A stretch of 64,000 nt of DNA. Source: Lineus longissimus. Lineage: Eukaryota > Nemertea > Pilidiophora > Heteronemertea > Lineidae. The stretch spans positions 496,001 through 560,000 of the forward strand of contig NC_088320.1 of assembly GCF_910592395.1 (NCBI RefSeq), read 5' to 3'. Position 1 is the first letter of the stretch. Every line of letters begins with the position of its first letter. Below are positions 1 to 13,100 of this stretch, piece after piece. The translations under genes were made by a program, and so were the position numbers. The notes beneath the pieces are model-generated. The model was given only the letters and a program-made list of their open reading frames with translations. It had not been told where the DNA came from and ran no database searches.

Positions 1-102
1 TTGCATGGAGGATGCTGTCCGCACGATGTGAAGGAATGCGACGACTAAACAGAAGTTACCGCCTTACAGGTAAGCTATGCATGCAAAGAACAGGACATGT
101 AC

Positions 103-340
103 CTTTCGAACCAAGTAAAGTCTGTCTTCTCAGTTGCTGCTTGGAGCAATGACATTTTTCAAAGTTGGAGTCGGCGCTGGGAGCAAAGACATTTGAAGCT
201 GCGTGCTTGTGTCCTTGCATGGCGTATAGATCGCTGTCTAGTTCAGTAGTTGGTGCATCATTGCTGACATCATCATTAGGACCCTTGAACATGTGTTTCA
301 TGCGGCGGACAATCATCTGAAGGTCTTGGTGTGCCGTCAT
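103..340 (-). CDS. Candidate first coding exon of an unknown gene leaving the left edge (partial)
   Basis: Reading the minus strand from an ATG at 340, 79 codons stay open to a possible donor (AAAG then gtacat) just below position 103, leaving phase 1. The peptide is polar, starts MTAHQDLQMIVRRMKHMF and ends with a Cys/His/Arg-rich stretch (KCHCSKQQLRRQ). It has no membrane segment and I do not recognise it. The open frame could run a little further without splicing. Downstream exons would lie outside the window. This could be a chance ORF; composition and the placed donor are the only support. Confidence 0.3.
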
Positions 341-1697
341 CTCTCACTACGGCTCCTACTCGGTCCAAACGTTGATGATGACAATCGTCTGTCATCCTTA
401 TCTTTCACAATGGGCACCTGCGTTTATGAATCTTTATCTGTTAGGCATTCTGTGATGACTCTTTAATGTTATCAACAGCAACAGCTGCTGCCTGAAGTAA
501 TGTAACAGCCACCATGTAATAACAAGTGCAACCACTGTTCAAGCATTACCACGCTCGTTTTCGCTACTTCCATTAGATCTGTCTTGAATGAGAGCCTTGT
601 TACCTGCGGTGTACCGGTATATGCTTGAGCAGGAATGAACCCAATCCAAGCTAGATGGCTTGCGATGAACACCACCACTCGCCTAGGCCAATAACACCAA
701 GTGGCATGTAACCGTATAGTTGCATGCAAAAATGCCCATCCTGCACTGGCGTACAAAATACTCCACAGAGATGAATTGCTCCTGCTCCAATTTACAGCGA
801 ACGTTAAGGAGGAAAACGAAATGAAACACCCGCAATCAGGCCCGTGGTTGCATAAACTTATTTTATCAAGCCACCGGTAGGGAGACGGAGTACATTGATG
901 CAATAGTCTACAGCCACAAAATCGCGAAACTTTTTCCCTCAGAGTGAAACCAAATCATTCAGGAGTTAAAATGAAAAATATCTTACGCGGACCATAAGAT
1001 ATATAGCATTTTTGCTGACAAAGCCAATGACTAAGGTCAATGTTAAGAGCAGACATGAAAAAGCACATTATCTAAATTGTTAATATCCGCCATATCCTTC
1101 CTCCTATCTACATCTGATGACTCAATTTGGAACACTTCAGAACCCGTGACACTTCCTTAGACCATAGAAAGCATACTTGAAGAACACTCCCGAAAAAAAA
1201 TGAGCAGAGACATCGTGTTTTTATTGCAGGTGTTGCTTTTATGAGCGATATAAATATTAAACCTTTTGAGGGAGTATGAGTCTGTTCGTCACATCTGTTG
1301 CCACAAGCTGCTATGCTTGTCAACTATTGTTTACCGAACAGTACAGAAGAAAAAACAAATGAGTTATAAATTCTGAGCCGTGGCTGGCTTCTTCTGAGAG
1401 CGTTTGGCGAGACTTCTTCCAGTCCCAGTAGTTTTTTGGTTACTCAAAGTACTCGCGAGCACGATTGGCGGGTAGCGGAAGTATCATCAAACGACTCATA
1501 CCACTCCCATCGCTGGAGCTAAGTTAAGTTGTTCAGCACAGCGAGAGAAAAAACGCTCTTGACCGTATTTGCAGTTGTGATTTCAGTCATGAGTAATAGC
1601 GGTTGGCAAGGTTTAAGACGATTGCCAACCTCTAACCAGTGATACTTCATTGATGTGTTGGTTTTCTCTAATCTCGACCTTCTTCTTCTCGTTTCAG
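341..1697. other. Non-coding stretch before the first LicD-family gene
   Basis: No convincing exon is visible here on either strand. The start-codon exon of the following LicD-family gene should lie here or further left, because the recognised exon opens with a splice acceptor and lacks an in-frame ATG before its membrane segment. I could not place that exon. Confidence 0.4.
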
Positions 1698-2899
1698 GAT
1701 TGTGCTCCACGCGCAAGACATACGCTCTCTTAGGGATTGGAATATTGGTATGCGTGTTAGTCGCCTACTTTCGGATCGGTGACGAAGTGCGTACAATTAG
1801 GAATGACTTCACAAACTTTGCTAAGCTGGAGCAACGAGGTGCAAAGGCGCTGAAACTTCTTAAAGGGAACGACCCGGACAAGGCGACAACGGAATCGGAC
1901 AGGTTACAGTCTTTTATAGCGACAAATATGCCGCTTGCAGCAATGGTAACAAAGAAACCTACGATCGGTAAAATAGAAACGACGTCGACAACAATAGCTA
2001 CATCAACATCTGTTAGAACGGAAAAAACAAGCACAGCAACGGCAAAGACGACGACAACAACAACGGCAAAGACGACGACAACAACTACCAACATACCAAC
2101 AACAACGTCAAAGCAACAATACATGAATACCGTAGCACAGACCATGCAAAGGCGAGGCATGAGCCAAGCAGAGAGGATAATTGCCTTGGATCTTCTAAAA
2201 GTGATCATCAAAGTTGCTAAAAGACTTGGTCTGGTCCATTTCATTTTCGGGGGGACGATGGTTGGAAGTTGGAGGAATCACGGAATCATTCCCTGGGACG
2301 ATGATATTGATTTATCCTTCAATGCTTCAGATAAGAATCGGTTGAGGGAGGGTATCGCTGCACTTGGCAGCCCCTACAAGTGTAATGATGGATCAGCCAG
2401 AATCAAAATGTGGTCCGACTCCTCCACCATCCAGTCTCCATACTCTTGGAAGTGGCCTTACATCGACGTCATCTTCTTTGAGAACAATGAGACTCATCTT
2501 TGGGAGAAGGCAGGAGAGTTCCGAAGCACTAAATACAAAATGGCCGATGTCTTCCCATTGCATGAACGGCCCTTTGAACAATTGTGGGTGAACGCACCCC
2601 ACAACATCGTAGCCATGTACTTGCTCTATTTCGGACAGCCTGATTGGTGTACAACCTGGTGGTATGTCCATAAGTTTGAAAAAGGCGGTAAAATGATTGG
2701 GTTTAACTGCAAGGAGTTGGCACCATATTTCCCATTTGTTCACAGAGATATAGTGAATGGGACAATGAGAGAGACACTCAAGTTACTGGACGTAGTCGTC
2801 AGTTCAGTCATGGTGCCCGGCGAGCCAGTCGAACATATTACAGCGCCTTATGGGTTTAGAGCACTCGATGTGACCAGCACTAAAAAAAGTAAACGTTAA
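1698..2899 (+). CDS. LicD/fukutin-type phosphotransferase-like type II membrane protein, last exon
   Basis: The exon begins after a clean acceptor (ctcgtttcag, AG at 1696-1697) and runs open to a TAA at 2897-2899, about 400 residues. In order it encodes a membrane segment (around GIGILVCVLVAYF), a short juxtamembrane part, a Thr-rich stalk at about residues 94-140 of the exon product, and a C-terminal LicD domain. The LicD signature is clear at about residues 183-207: FGGTMVGSWRNHG followed by PWDDDIDLSF, with the acidic cluster intact. LicD-family proteins transfer phosphocholine or polyol-phosphate groups to glycans, and fukutin and FKRP are the animal relatives. A Golgi lumenal glycan-modifying role is inferred from topology. 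The initiating exon was not found. A relative lies at 30043-31469. Confidence 0.8.
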
Positions 2900-5051
2900 A
2901 TTTATTTGCTGGATATGATTCATACTGATTTCATCACATTGATAGCTACCGGGCCCAGGCAGGCAGGACGAACATTTGGCCTGGGTTATGTCCCTTATAA
3001 TGAAATGAACAAACAACAAACTAGAGGGTGACACTTTCCAATCTTTATTTGATATATTCAAGACAAATTTAGGTATTCGGCTTCACACTGGTGACTTGAT
3101 CTGTCGTGTCAAAATCACTAACATGCTTTACACCACATGGTATTTCCTAAGAGATACAAAACGCATTGATAACATCATTCGTCCCAGGAATCACTCTATG
3201 CCAGGGCATTAAAATCTGTTGCACCTGTTAATCCTGATTTGTCAGGACTCTATCTTGGTCCAGTACTTTCTTCCAATACTTGCCAACAAGGCCCATCTTT
3301 CATTTCGGTCAGTCAAAATATGAGTTTGGGTGTTGGAGCTACTTGAGGTTTCCTGGCAATAACATGATAACGCTTATGGTCAATCTGAATGCAAGGTCGT
3401 TACGCCTTTAAAATCAGAAGAGGCAATACAGCAAACTTTAGACTTTAGAAACATCACCAACCACCTCAACGCATGCCGCATCAAACATCGCACATGGTCT
3501 CCAAGTAATAAATATCATCAGGATAACATATTTCATGTATTAAATGCTTCATATAGCCAAAATTACTATCTTTTTTGTTTCATTACTTCCACATGGGACA
3601 TTTCTTATTTTTTATTCTTTTTGCTACAAGAGACGAGTGGCCCTTCTTCTCTCCGGCTTTGACGCCCTACTACGAACATATCAATAGATCAGCCAGCGGT
3701 CTCACATAGACAACACAATCCAGCTTTACCAAACTCCAGTTGAACGGTCCTGGCCACCATCTTAATTATATAGCACACGTAAACATGTAATGATCATTGA
3801 CAGCCCCAACGGCTCCTGGCCATTTTCACATTTTGAACATATGATTAGGCTTCTTTTTATACGAAATTCATTGAGATCTCGGGTCACTTGTGGCTTATTG
3901 TAGCGTGTCCTTTGATACCGTAAGCGATTCTATGATATTTCAGACCTTAGCATACTGATATTGTACGCTTCAGTGACCATGTTTTAGTCCATTAGCGACG
4001 TCAGGACAGAATGGTAGTGCATGATTTTAACCTTATGCTGGGATAAACTGCCTCGAGACAAATGGAGAGTGCCGGAGCTACGCTGTAGGACGATCAAAAG
4101 ATCCAGAGGAACCTTCTCATTGCTGAAGCTGCTAGCTGTAGGCCTCTTTGACATCAAAATATACGAGTGATAAGCCGGGTAGCGTAGACGACAAACTGTC
4201 TCTAAGGACGACTCAGAGTGATATTGTTGTGATTTGGCTAGTTCATATCAGAGAAGGATTTAGTGAACCTGCTTACATGTAGAAACATCGTGACATTATC
4301 AATTTGGAACCATTATCGTCGTACAAGGAAATGATCCGCAACTTGTAGTTGGTCAGGATCCACTTGTATTTGCATCGAAACGAGTTTATTGGTAACTTTT
4401 CGTTTCCTCTAAATCTGCTCTTCGTTGAATGAAGGAGGACGAGACGGAAGACAGTGAAGTTTGTTGATCCCGACCGAATGGACAGCAGTTTCAATTGCAT
4501 GCAGTCAAGGTAAGAGTTTTCACAAAATCAACTTTATCAACTTTTCCCCCATCGTAGTCATTGGTTGCTATTCGATGCTCTATATACCTAAGTCAAGCTG
4601 ATCATCATTGGGGGAGGGGGGGGGGGGGGGGGGTTATGACTTATGACAACTGACATATGGAGTTTGTTCATTACTTTGCTAAACTTATAGTAGGCTATAG
4701 AACAACGTAGTTCATGACAAATGTGTATTCAAATAAAACGAAAAGTAAGGCGTCAATTCCGTCTGCAAACTGTCTGTTTATGTACATGATATGACGTGTA
4801 GGCCTACGCCTTCAAGCACAGTATACGCTTCATATACTAGTATATTGGTTTATAGGTCTCTCCATGTCGAATGTTGTTTTTATTTTCAATTTATTGTGAC
4901 TTAAACCAAAGAATAACAGTTCTATCTTCTGTTATGTCTTTGTTAAAATAGTAGGATTTGTTAGGATAGTTGATATGATAGACTTAAACCGTCAAAGAAT
5001 TTAGTTTAGAACCGTATAACTGCACGAGGCATTCTAATAGAGTTAAAGCTA
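2900..5051. other. Intergenic stretch with a G homopolymer
   Basis: No gene is seen. The open frames are short, with no domain or splice support. A run of G interrupted by one A occupies about 4610-4633; it is a likely site of sequencing length error. Confidence 0.5.
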
Positions 5052-5340
5052 GCATGCATAAAAAACCTGAAGGTAAGTTAGAAATCACAAACGCCCGACC
5101 ACCAAAAGACCAGACAAGTTCGTTGACGAGACAGGTCGCCGATACGCTCTCGTGTGAAGAAAAAATAAAAACATTTCCTCGAGCGGGTTCGAACTCGGAA
5201 CGCTCGCAACTTGATCCATGCCGTGTTACTCACTTGGCCATGAAACTGACTGGGTGGGTGGCATTCGATTTCAAACAATGCTCGCGCGAGTTCGCAATGC
5301 GCACTTGAACTGCTCTGTTGGTGAATACGGTAGCGCCACT
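5052..5340 (-). mobile_element. tRNA-derived SINE-like element
   Basis: Read on the minus strand, the segment holds an A-box-like TGGCCAAGTGAG (5229-5240) followed about 35 nt later by a B-box-like GAGTTCGAACCCG (about 5184-5196). This is the spacing of an internal RNA polymerase III promoter in tRNA-derived SINEs. The downstream tail (gtttgtgatttc ... tttttatgcatgc, plus-strand 5052-5100) recurs in diverged form at the right end of the window (63951-64000), which shows that it is dispersed. Boundaries are approximate and no target-site duplication was established. A degenerate tRNA pseudogene is the alternative. Confidence 0.55.
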
Positions 5341-6151
5341 GCGGCCTGCTGGTAGTCTATCATACCTGAGGGCATTCAAAACATGGCGGACGGGCGTTAG
5401 TGTTTTCTAACTTGGCCGTTGTAGTCTTCGTTATGTGTTAACTAGACGCGTTCTCAGAAACAGGGAACACGGGCAGCCAAAAGATCAATCAATAACATGT
5501 GTCGATCTCCAGCTATTGATATTTGATTAAAGAGCTCTACTGACAAAACAAATCTTGAAATGATTCAAATCCATGATGATAGGCCTTGCATTGCCCTCAA
5601 AACTAAACATCCGTCACAAACTTCTTGTGACGCACGATCGGTATCAACCGGTTTATGAGAGGTTTGGTCACTAGTCATTACACAATCAGGTAATTATTAT
5701 TTATTATCATTAAAACATATTTTTAGGTGCCATTATCAACGAATTGCTCAAAGGCACCTTACAATCTAAGAAACAATGTGCTCAAAGTACTAAAATACAG
5801 CAATAAAACAATAAAACAATTTAGGACCACATGATTAAAAACGGATTTAAAAATTGGCTAATTTAAAAAGATAGGTTTTCAATGCCTTCTTAAAGATGCC
5901 CAGAGGTAAGATGCCGTTTCGCCTTCAAGTTGGCCACCTCTGTGAATATCGTTTTTAACACGAGATGGTCTTGAAGTTGCCAGATTCGCCTGATAGGTAG
6001 GCTTTTTCAAGCCTTGGAAGGCCTGCGATCGACGAAATACGAAGGTCTTCATTTCGGCTGCCCGAGAAATCAGATGAATCTTTCAAAATCGCCGCCGATG
6101 AAATACATTTACATGTACGTACTTCATCGTTCGTAAGGGTTCGTACACCTG

Positions 6152-6198
6152 CAGGTTTCGCAAGCCCTGCGAACGACGACGTCCAAACTACGAAGGTC
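6152..6198 (+). repeat. Dispersed GTTTCGCAA...CGAACGACGAC repeat, copy 1
   Basis: This stretch (caggtttcgcaagccctgcg, then aacgacgac and aaactacgaaggtc) is matched in diverged, inverted form at 27751-27794. It lies in a 5.9-6.3 kb region with several short inverted and direct repeats around cgaaggtc. No coding content was recognised. It is probably a fragment of a non-autonomous element. Confidence 0.45.
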
Positions 6199-7199
6199 AT
6201 TTTGGTCCGCTACTCCACGATTCGTGGAGTTCACACAGGTGCGTGAAGACACCAGAATCGTAGCGATCGTTCAGCCAAGTATAAATTGATTCTGATATCG
6301 CCACGCGCCTGTGACACATCCGGGACCTCATGGTGTCTTGGGAATCGGCGTTGGCAGAGAGAGAGTACCCTTCGGTCTGCATGGAGAATGGGCAAAACCC
6401 TTTCTCAACATGCCACTCAGTTAATTTTCATGGCTCGCCAGTGACTTCGGTTTATTTCCACCTATATAGGATACCACATCTTTACCTATGATGATTTATG
6501 TTCGGAATTGAGCTCACATCTTGATAGTTTGATAGTGCCATGAATCATACACATTCACCCGCTGTCAACAGATAACGGATATAACGGCATAGACCCATCT
6601 GATTTGATTGAGATAAACCCCGTGAATAGCCCGTAGAGCTCCGAGAGCGTCCTAACGATAATAATAACACTGTCATTTTGTCATCGTCAAACAAACAACA
6701 CGAATATCTTGATTGTGGTCGAGACTAATATATCAATTATTTTGAATAGAAATAGCTAAATGGCGCTCATCATCCAACTGAGCCCTCGATCAGGATCTTA
6801 ATTGGTCAACCAACTCAATGATGTTGATAGTTCAAGTTTTAACTGCCAGATGGAGCTGCGGATTCCTTCCTTCATGGTTCAGTGTCGTCCTCTTTTGCAT
6901 TGCTTTTCGGCAGCGGTTTGAGCCGAGAAGTTAGTCCTACTTCGAACTCCTGTCTGCGACCAAGCTGATGTTCGCATTCTCTCATGTCTTTTCAGAGTGC
7001 GTAACGTCTGAGATCCGAACGAAACACATCGCTTACACTTTACTGCAGTGTTGGGTGATCCTACGTGACCTCGACGACAAGGGTGAAATGATGTAGACTC
7101 GTCTGAACGCCATTGTTCCTGGGTGGACTTTTTTGTAGTAGACTGTAAAGGGAGAATTTCTTCACCAAGAAGTATCGGGTACACATCACGAAAATCATA

Positions 7200-10100
7200 A
7201 TGGCCACGAAAGTATTTCAAGACAGCAGTGGCCAAAAGAAGCGAAGTTTCCGCTTCGGGGCTGGCAGACTGATGACCTTCAAAGAGGCAAAGTCAATACC
7301 GGATTTCATCCTGAAGCGCAACCTAGCGGCTCTCGACGTAAAGAAGGATAGAGTTGCTCTGAAGATGAGACGAGAAGAGATGAACCTAGAGCTGAGCCTG
7401 CAGTCGCTGAACACTTCTTTCGGCGAGTATGTCAACATAGAGACGGCGGAGGATGTCAGGAAGGAGCTCAAGAAGGGCATTCGCAAACAAATGAATGGTG
7501 AGTACTTTAGGTTCCCGATAGGGGGCGTTACTTTCGTGGTGCGAGAACAAATCCATCGCTACACTTGCGAAGTGATGCCTACAGGTCCTCTCGAATCTTA
7601 CAACTGTGTTTTGTTATCTTGAAATGTTTATCTTTGGTTCATCTATATCACAAACATTTGCTGGACTAATAAAAGTATATAAAGTCTTTAGCATACCTTA
7701 AGTTTACGATTCAATGAGAATAATGACAGATTTTATGGCCTATTCACGAAGAAGGATTATCAATAGATTTTGCGAATGATGGGTTTTAGTACTCTTGAGT
7801 TCAAAATCTAATATTGTCCTCTTGAAACGTTTATTGGGCAGTAATTGGCTTGAAGCCAGTGCATTGAAGAGAGATCGGTCTATGAATCGTAGGCTCATTG
7901 ATGGATTCAGACCTATCCGACGTCAGATTGAAAGGAGCCTGACACGCTTCATCCACATCCAGGGATCAAAGTCATTCCGCCAACATATCTGTCAGCTTCA
8001 CTCACTGACAGACGTTCGGAGGCATACCCATCGGCTGAAGATGGGACTCGTTGTTTATAGCCATGAATTCTGTCAGAAAGCGAGATCGAATCATTCGTAA
8101 ATGTGTGTCTCAGGTGATAAAATCACAGCCTTGCATCACACCAGAAGTGAATAAAAGCAGAACCCATCAGCGAAAGAATGTCAATAACATGTCAAACCAA
8201 TGATTTTCGCATTCGAAGCGTTGTAAAAATGGTCATAAACCAATAACTATGCAAATGCCTCGATTGCAATTTTTAATATCCGTCATGGAAGAATAGGCTA
8301 AGTGCTAATAGAATGTAAACCATTGTATTCATTACTTGGTGACCGACAAAGCAGCTTAGCTTTAAAACCAATAGAGATGTTGGTGTGTGACAGGCACTGG
8401 TTAAAGTCATCATCACATCACAAAATTCATTTCGTTTATGTATGTTTGCATGTACATGTACATGGTGACCATGCATGTTCAGCAGCGGTGTCACTTGTAA
8501 TCAACCCACAGCCGCGTCAGCTGTCGTGTTTGACCACTGACATGACTGTACTACATGCACCTTTGGCGCATTCATTCGACAACAAACTGTACAGGTCCAA
8601 TAGGCAGTAATATCATACTTTGATCACTGACAGAGATAATGTGTTACATTTCACTGCCATAACGAACCAACCACGGTGTTTTTCAATCTGTTGAATGATA
8701 TCTTCAGTCGTCAGACCTTACCCCAGGTCACAGCCTTTTACGCTCACTGTCGTCTTGGAATCATCATAATACAACTCTACTCTTGTTTGGCGCAGTGTAA
8801 GACACCAGTGGGTCCACTATGATATAAACAGGAATAAAGCAACGAACAATCTTTACCCTCCAATGTTTGGTTATCTAAAGCATTCTGTTTTTGTTGTTCA
8901 AAATTCACACTGGGTTCTTTCAACATGAACAGTTAGGCCGCGATCGCTAGTGTCACGTTGAAGAACTGACAGACCAGCAGGGGGCAGATCGATGTGCACT
9001 GACAGTTAGATGCGTATAAAGACCATCATTCTCACCCCCACAATAGCAGACTTACTTTCATTCCGTCTGTGAGGGGCCGAGTACATAAAGTGAAGTTGCC
9101 ATTTGTTTCCTCAGAGCAGTTTTCCACTTCTGATAGATTCCAAACTTATACAAGCTGTGGACATTCATGTCAGATTGTGACCGACGCGATAGCTTCACCA
9201 TCTTCATGATCGTTACTCGTGATCGTCGCCAATTATAAAAGTGACACAATGGTAATGTGATGACAGAGAAATTGTCGGTTGCATGAGTCGTTACTATAGA
9301 AGTCTACTATGACTATTGATAAATGGAAGCAATAGCTCATCAGATCGAAACAAGCTATCGTGACTGACCATGAGCAAGCGATGGAATGTTCTGATTCGAT
9401 TGGAGTACTAAATACATGTATGTCCATCTCGTAATGGCGAAGGACGACACAGAAACAAGAACAAGCAAATTGTTTATCACATAAAACCACATACGATTTT
9501 CCAATTAGAGTAATTGCCAAAACTACATGGGATTACAAGCAGACAGGAAAAGACCAGGAAGACCATGACCATGCTATAATTTCAATGATTGGGAGGATCA
9601 CACGGAGGGTTGAACATGGCAAACCATGTCAGAATGAACGGAATCCCATTAAACCGGAATATTTGCCAACTCCGGTAAGCACATTCTGGATGAGGGACGT
9701 TTACGGCGGCTTTCAATAGTCTATGACTTGTTTATCGTGGATACATTGTTGTCGTTTACCTTGCATGACGAGGATAGGCTTGAAAACTGTTTTCGGATTG
9801 TAAGCAAACGCTTTGAACTATCAAACAGACTGCCGCTTTCAAGATACAATAAAACGATTCATATGGGTAATGGATGTTTATGGATCATAATTATTCTTCT
9901 TAGAATATCTGCTCATTTCGTCAAGCAGAAGGATATACTGGACTTCTCATGTTCAAGTTGTTTCCTTGAAGGTGGCTATTAGTCCCGGATACTCCACCGT
10001 GATTGACAGACACATATCACAAGAGAGAGGACTTGGCAGCGGACATTCCTTCCAGTAAAAGGGGGTAGTCGTTCTTGTCACGGATAACGTTTTCGTGGAC

Positions 10101-13100
10101 ACTTTTGCTTTTATTCTCCAATGGACAGCGCGATGTTACCAACAATGATATTGGAGACGCATCAGAATGATATCGAAACGGATTGTACGGTATTTTAGTA
10201 ACGCGTGCTTATCAAATTAGTATCATGACACATTGTCCATATATTGTAATTAACTGTCAGGACCGAGATAGATAAGCGTTGTCTGATATCTTCGTTGACA
10301 ATGAACAATATTGTTACTGTACGGAGATCATTCTATTCGGGTAGTCTGTGAACTAGACTCTGACTGAGTGGTTTTCTGGACAGGAATTCCGGCTGTGACA
10401 TGCGGCGGACCGGATGATGAAAAGAGTGCCTAGTTGAAAGATAGATTAGACTGATTCAATGTTTGGATAACAGGACAACGTTCCAGAGGCTTCTAAATCA
10501 ACACTTTACCGGATAGATACTTTAGGCACTTGAGTATGACGCAGTCATCTGAGTTGTCTTCTCTCCACTTTCGTAACCAATGATCATCACCATTATGGCC
10601 CTTCGAACCGGATACTTTCGGGAAGGCCTCAACCTAGGCAAAAACTAAACAATTTGGCGAAGTGGCAAATATCATTTGATGTGACCATTGGAGTTAGAAC
10701 ATATTTTCGCTCGCTGATACTGGCACATTCCTCTCGTGTTTGAGTAACAGTGACCATGTTGGGCTACATGCTGGTTAGAAATGAGCGGAAGCCACGCTCT
10801 ATTCAACAGCTTCTTCGAGGTATGTCGGGGAATACTGTTTTTTTGCGGGATGACACGTTAATGACGAAATCTTGGTTCAGTACTCAGACTGACATTGTCT
10901 TCCATGTCATCAAGAAAATGTTGATATTTTGAGAACATGTCCAAGTTGTCGTTTCGTGATATTTGGAAGAATAAATGGTTGATTAGCTGCATTGATGTCG
11001 ATATTTCGCTTTAGCATCAGTGAGATTATTAGCTCACCTCTGGGGAGCGTGTACCACAACCTCTGCCACAACACTCACAACATAAATCTTTTATTCATCC
11101 CATTCGAACCAGAGTTTCTCAACAATTTCATTCAATAAACCCAATGGAACTTTAGCGTCCTTCTAATCTATGTCCCTGTATATTATTCATGGTAATTAGA
11201 ACTATCACTGTGATCTATTATAGATGAAGTAATTCCCAGTGGAAGCTACGTTGATTACGGTCAGCGTTCCGTTGGATAGATCCACGGTGATTAGAATATC
11301 AACTATTCATGGTGTACAGCTATGATATGGACGCGACTAGTCCTTTAGAAAGTCTAACGCTACTGTTGTAAATTAATAACGCTTATTTGTGCTAACGCTG
11401 GCGTTTATCTCCAATGCCGATGGAGCATTTTAGTCCTGATCTTTCGAAACCATTGTATTATATATCCACTTCATATTCTTACAGCGCAACGCGAGCAACA
11501 GGAGATAGCTGAGGCTGCGGAGGTGAACGACATTAAGCACCCTGAGAAGTGTTGGATCTAAGTAGAGCGATGTGTTTAGTTCTTTCCACACCACTGTTTA
11601 AATCACCCACTTCTTCTACTTCTTCCAGCCCAGCGAGAGCAACAGGAGAGAGCTATGGCCGCTGAGAAGGCCGCCCAGGGCCACGAGGAGCAGCCATCGA
11701 GTGAAGACGAGGCAAAGAAGGCTCAAGAAAACAGGCAACCGACTCCAGTCAGAGAAGCCATGAAGTAAGTACACTTGACATCTTGACCCCAGAGGTTTTG
11801 AAATTGCAATGCGCGCTGCGGGCAAAGGATGAGATGGTGAAGAATCTCGCGAGGCAGGCTGCCAATGCAAAATGCACTTTTCGTCCTCTCAAATCACCAC
11901 TTAGCACCACCTTGATTGGTCAACACAGAGTTCAGGAGATCCAAGATCTACATCCTACTATTTAAGTAAAATTCCGTCTCTTCAATCTCTTACAGGCGGA
12001 GGAAGAGAGACGTTTTAGCAAGAAAACAGAAACACCCTCGGCCGAAATACTCACAGCTCGTCATGGATGACAAGAAACAAAGACAGTTTAACAACAACCG
12101 GAGTTATGATCGGCTCATGGAGAGTTATGGCAGGGGTAAAAACGATGAGAAGTTGGAAGCTTGGCTGGATATGATGTACCCAAGGATGGACCACATGTCC
12201 GCGACTATCATCGGGATGAAGAAGCGCCTGGAGCGCTTTCAGAGCAGAGAGGCGATGGTGACGAATCCCAAGGAAGGCGGTGTGCAGACGCTGATGAATA
12301 ACTACAAGGTGTATTCTTTGTATCCGGAGGTTTTGAAGGAAAAGAGACAGAGAGTGAGGCGGGGGTCTGGGAGTGGGAGCTCGTCAGGGAGCCAGGACTC
12401 TTCACAAGTTTTCAATCGTGTGCCGAAGCTCCCGCCGATAAAAAATGAATCGAGGTCGAGTTTGGGTGGTGTTTCTGAGGGTGATATTCATTTAGAGTTG
12501 GAGAAGAGTTCTAAGAATGGTTCGGTGCGCTCCGGGGAGAGTCGGCGTAAGAAAGGGCAGCGGGATAGCGCTGGGAGTACAGGCAGCAATGGTAAGAGCA
12601 AGGATGAAGCTTCCAATCCTCCGCTTAAACTTCCTCCCGCTCCGAAGAAGGGGATCTTGCACAACGCACCGATTCAGGCCAAGCCGGATATCAAGTCCGA
12701 CCATCATAAAAATGACGAGGGTGACGTTGCAGATCTACCTCCAAAGAAGGAGAAGAAGAAGGTGGCGATCATGACGCCGATAATGAGCCGCGAGGGGACA
12801 CAGGTGACTCCAGAAGATGGCGAGACGGAACGGACGGAAGCTAAAACGGATGCGGAAAGACAAGAGGAAGAGGATGAGATGGCAGAGTTTGCTGCCTTCA
12901 GAGAACGCATGCGCGATTCTATGCGACGCCGGAGCTCCGTCAACTCGAAGAATAGTGCAGCAGCTCTTGCCCAGGCAGCTGAGAATAAGAATAAGATCGA
13001 GGAGATCAAGCAGCAGATTCTGGCGATGCGGCGCGGGGAAAACGGAGGAGAGGACTTCGAGTTGGAGATGTCGCGCCGGAAATCACTGATGGTACTCATG

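Noticed and set aside
472-903. Minus-strand open frame of 143 codons
   Set aside because: There is no ATG at its start, no domain, and a composition like random translation.
1765-2244. Minus-strand Val-rich open frame
   Set aside because: It is the antisense of the Thr-rich stalk of the LicD-family gene.
5184-5240. A functional tRNA gene
   Set aside because: A- and B-box-like sequences are present, but no proper cloverleaf or acceptor stem could be drawn.
5078-5308. Overlapping short open frames on both strands
   Set aside because: Both fall inside the SINE-like element with pol III promoter boxes.
12704-13099. Minus-strand open frame of 131 codons
   Set aside because: It is a shadow of the Lys/Glu-rich coding exon on the plus strand.
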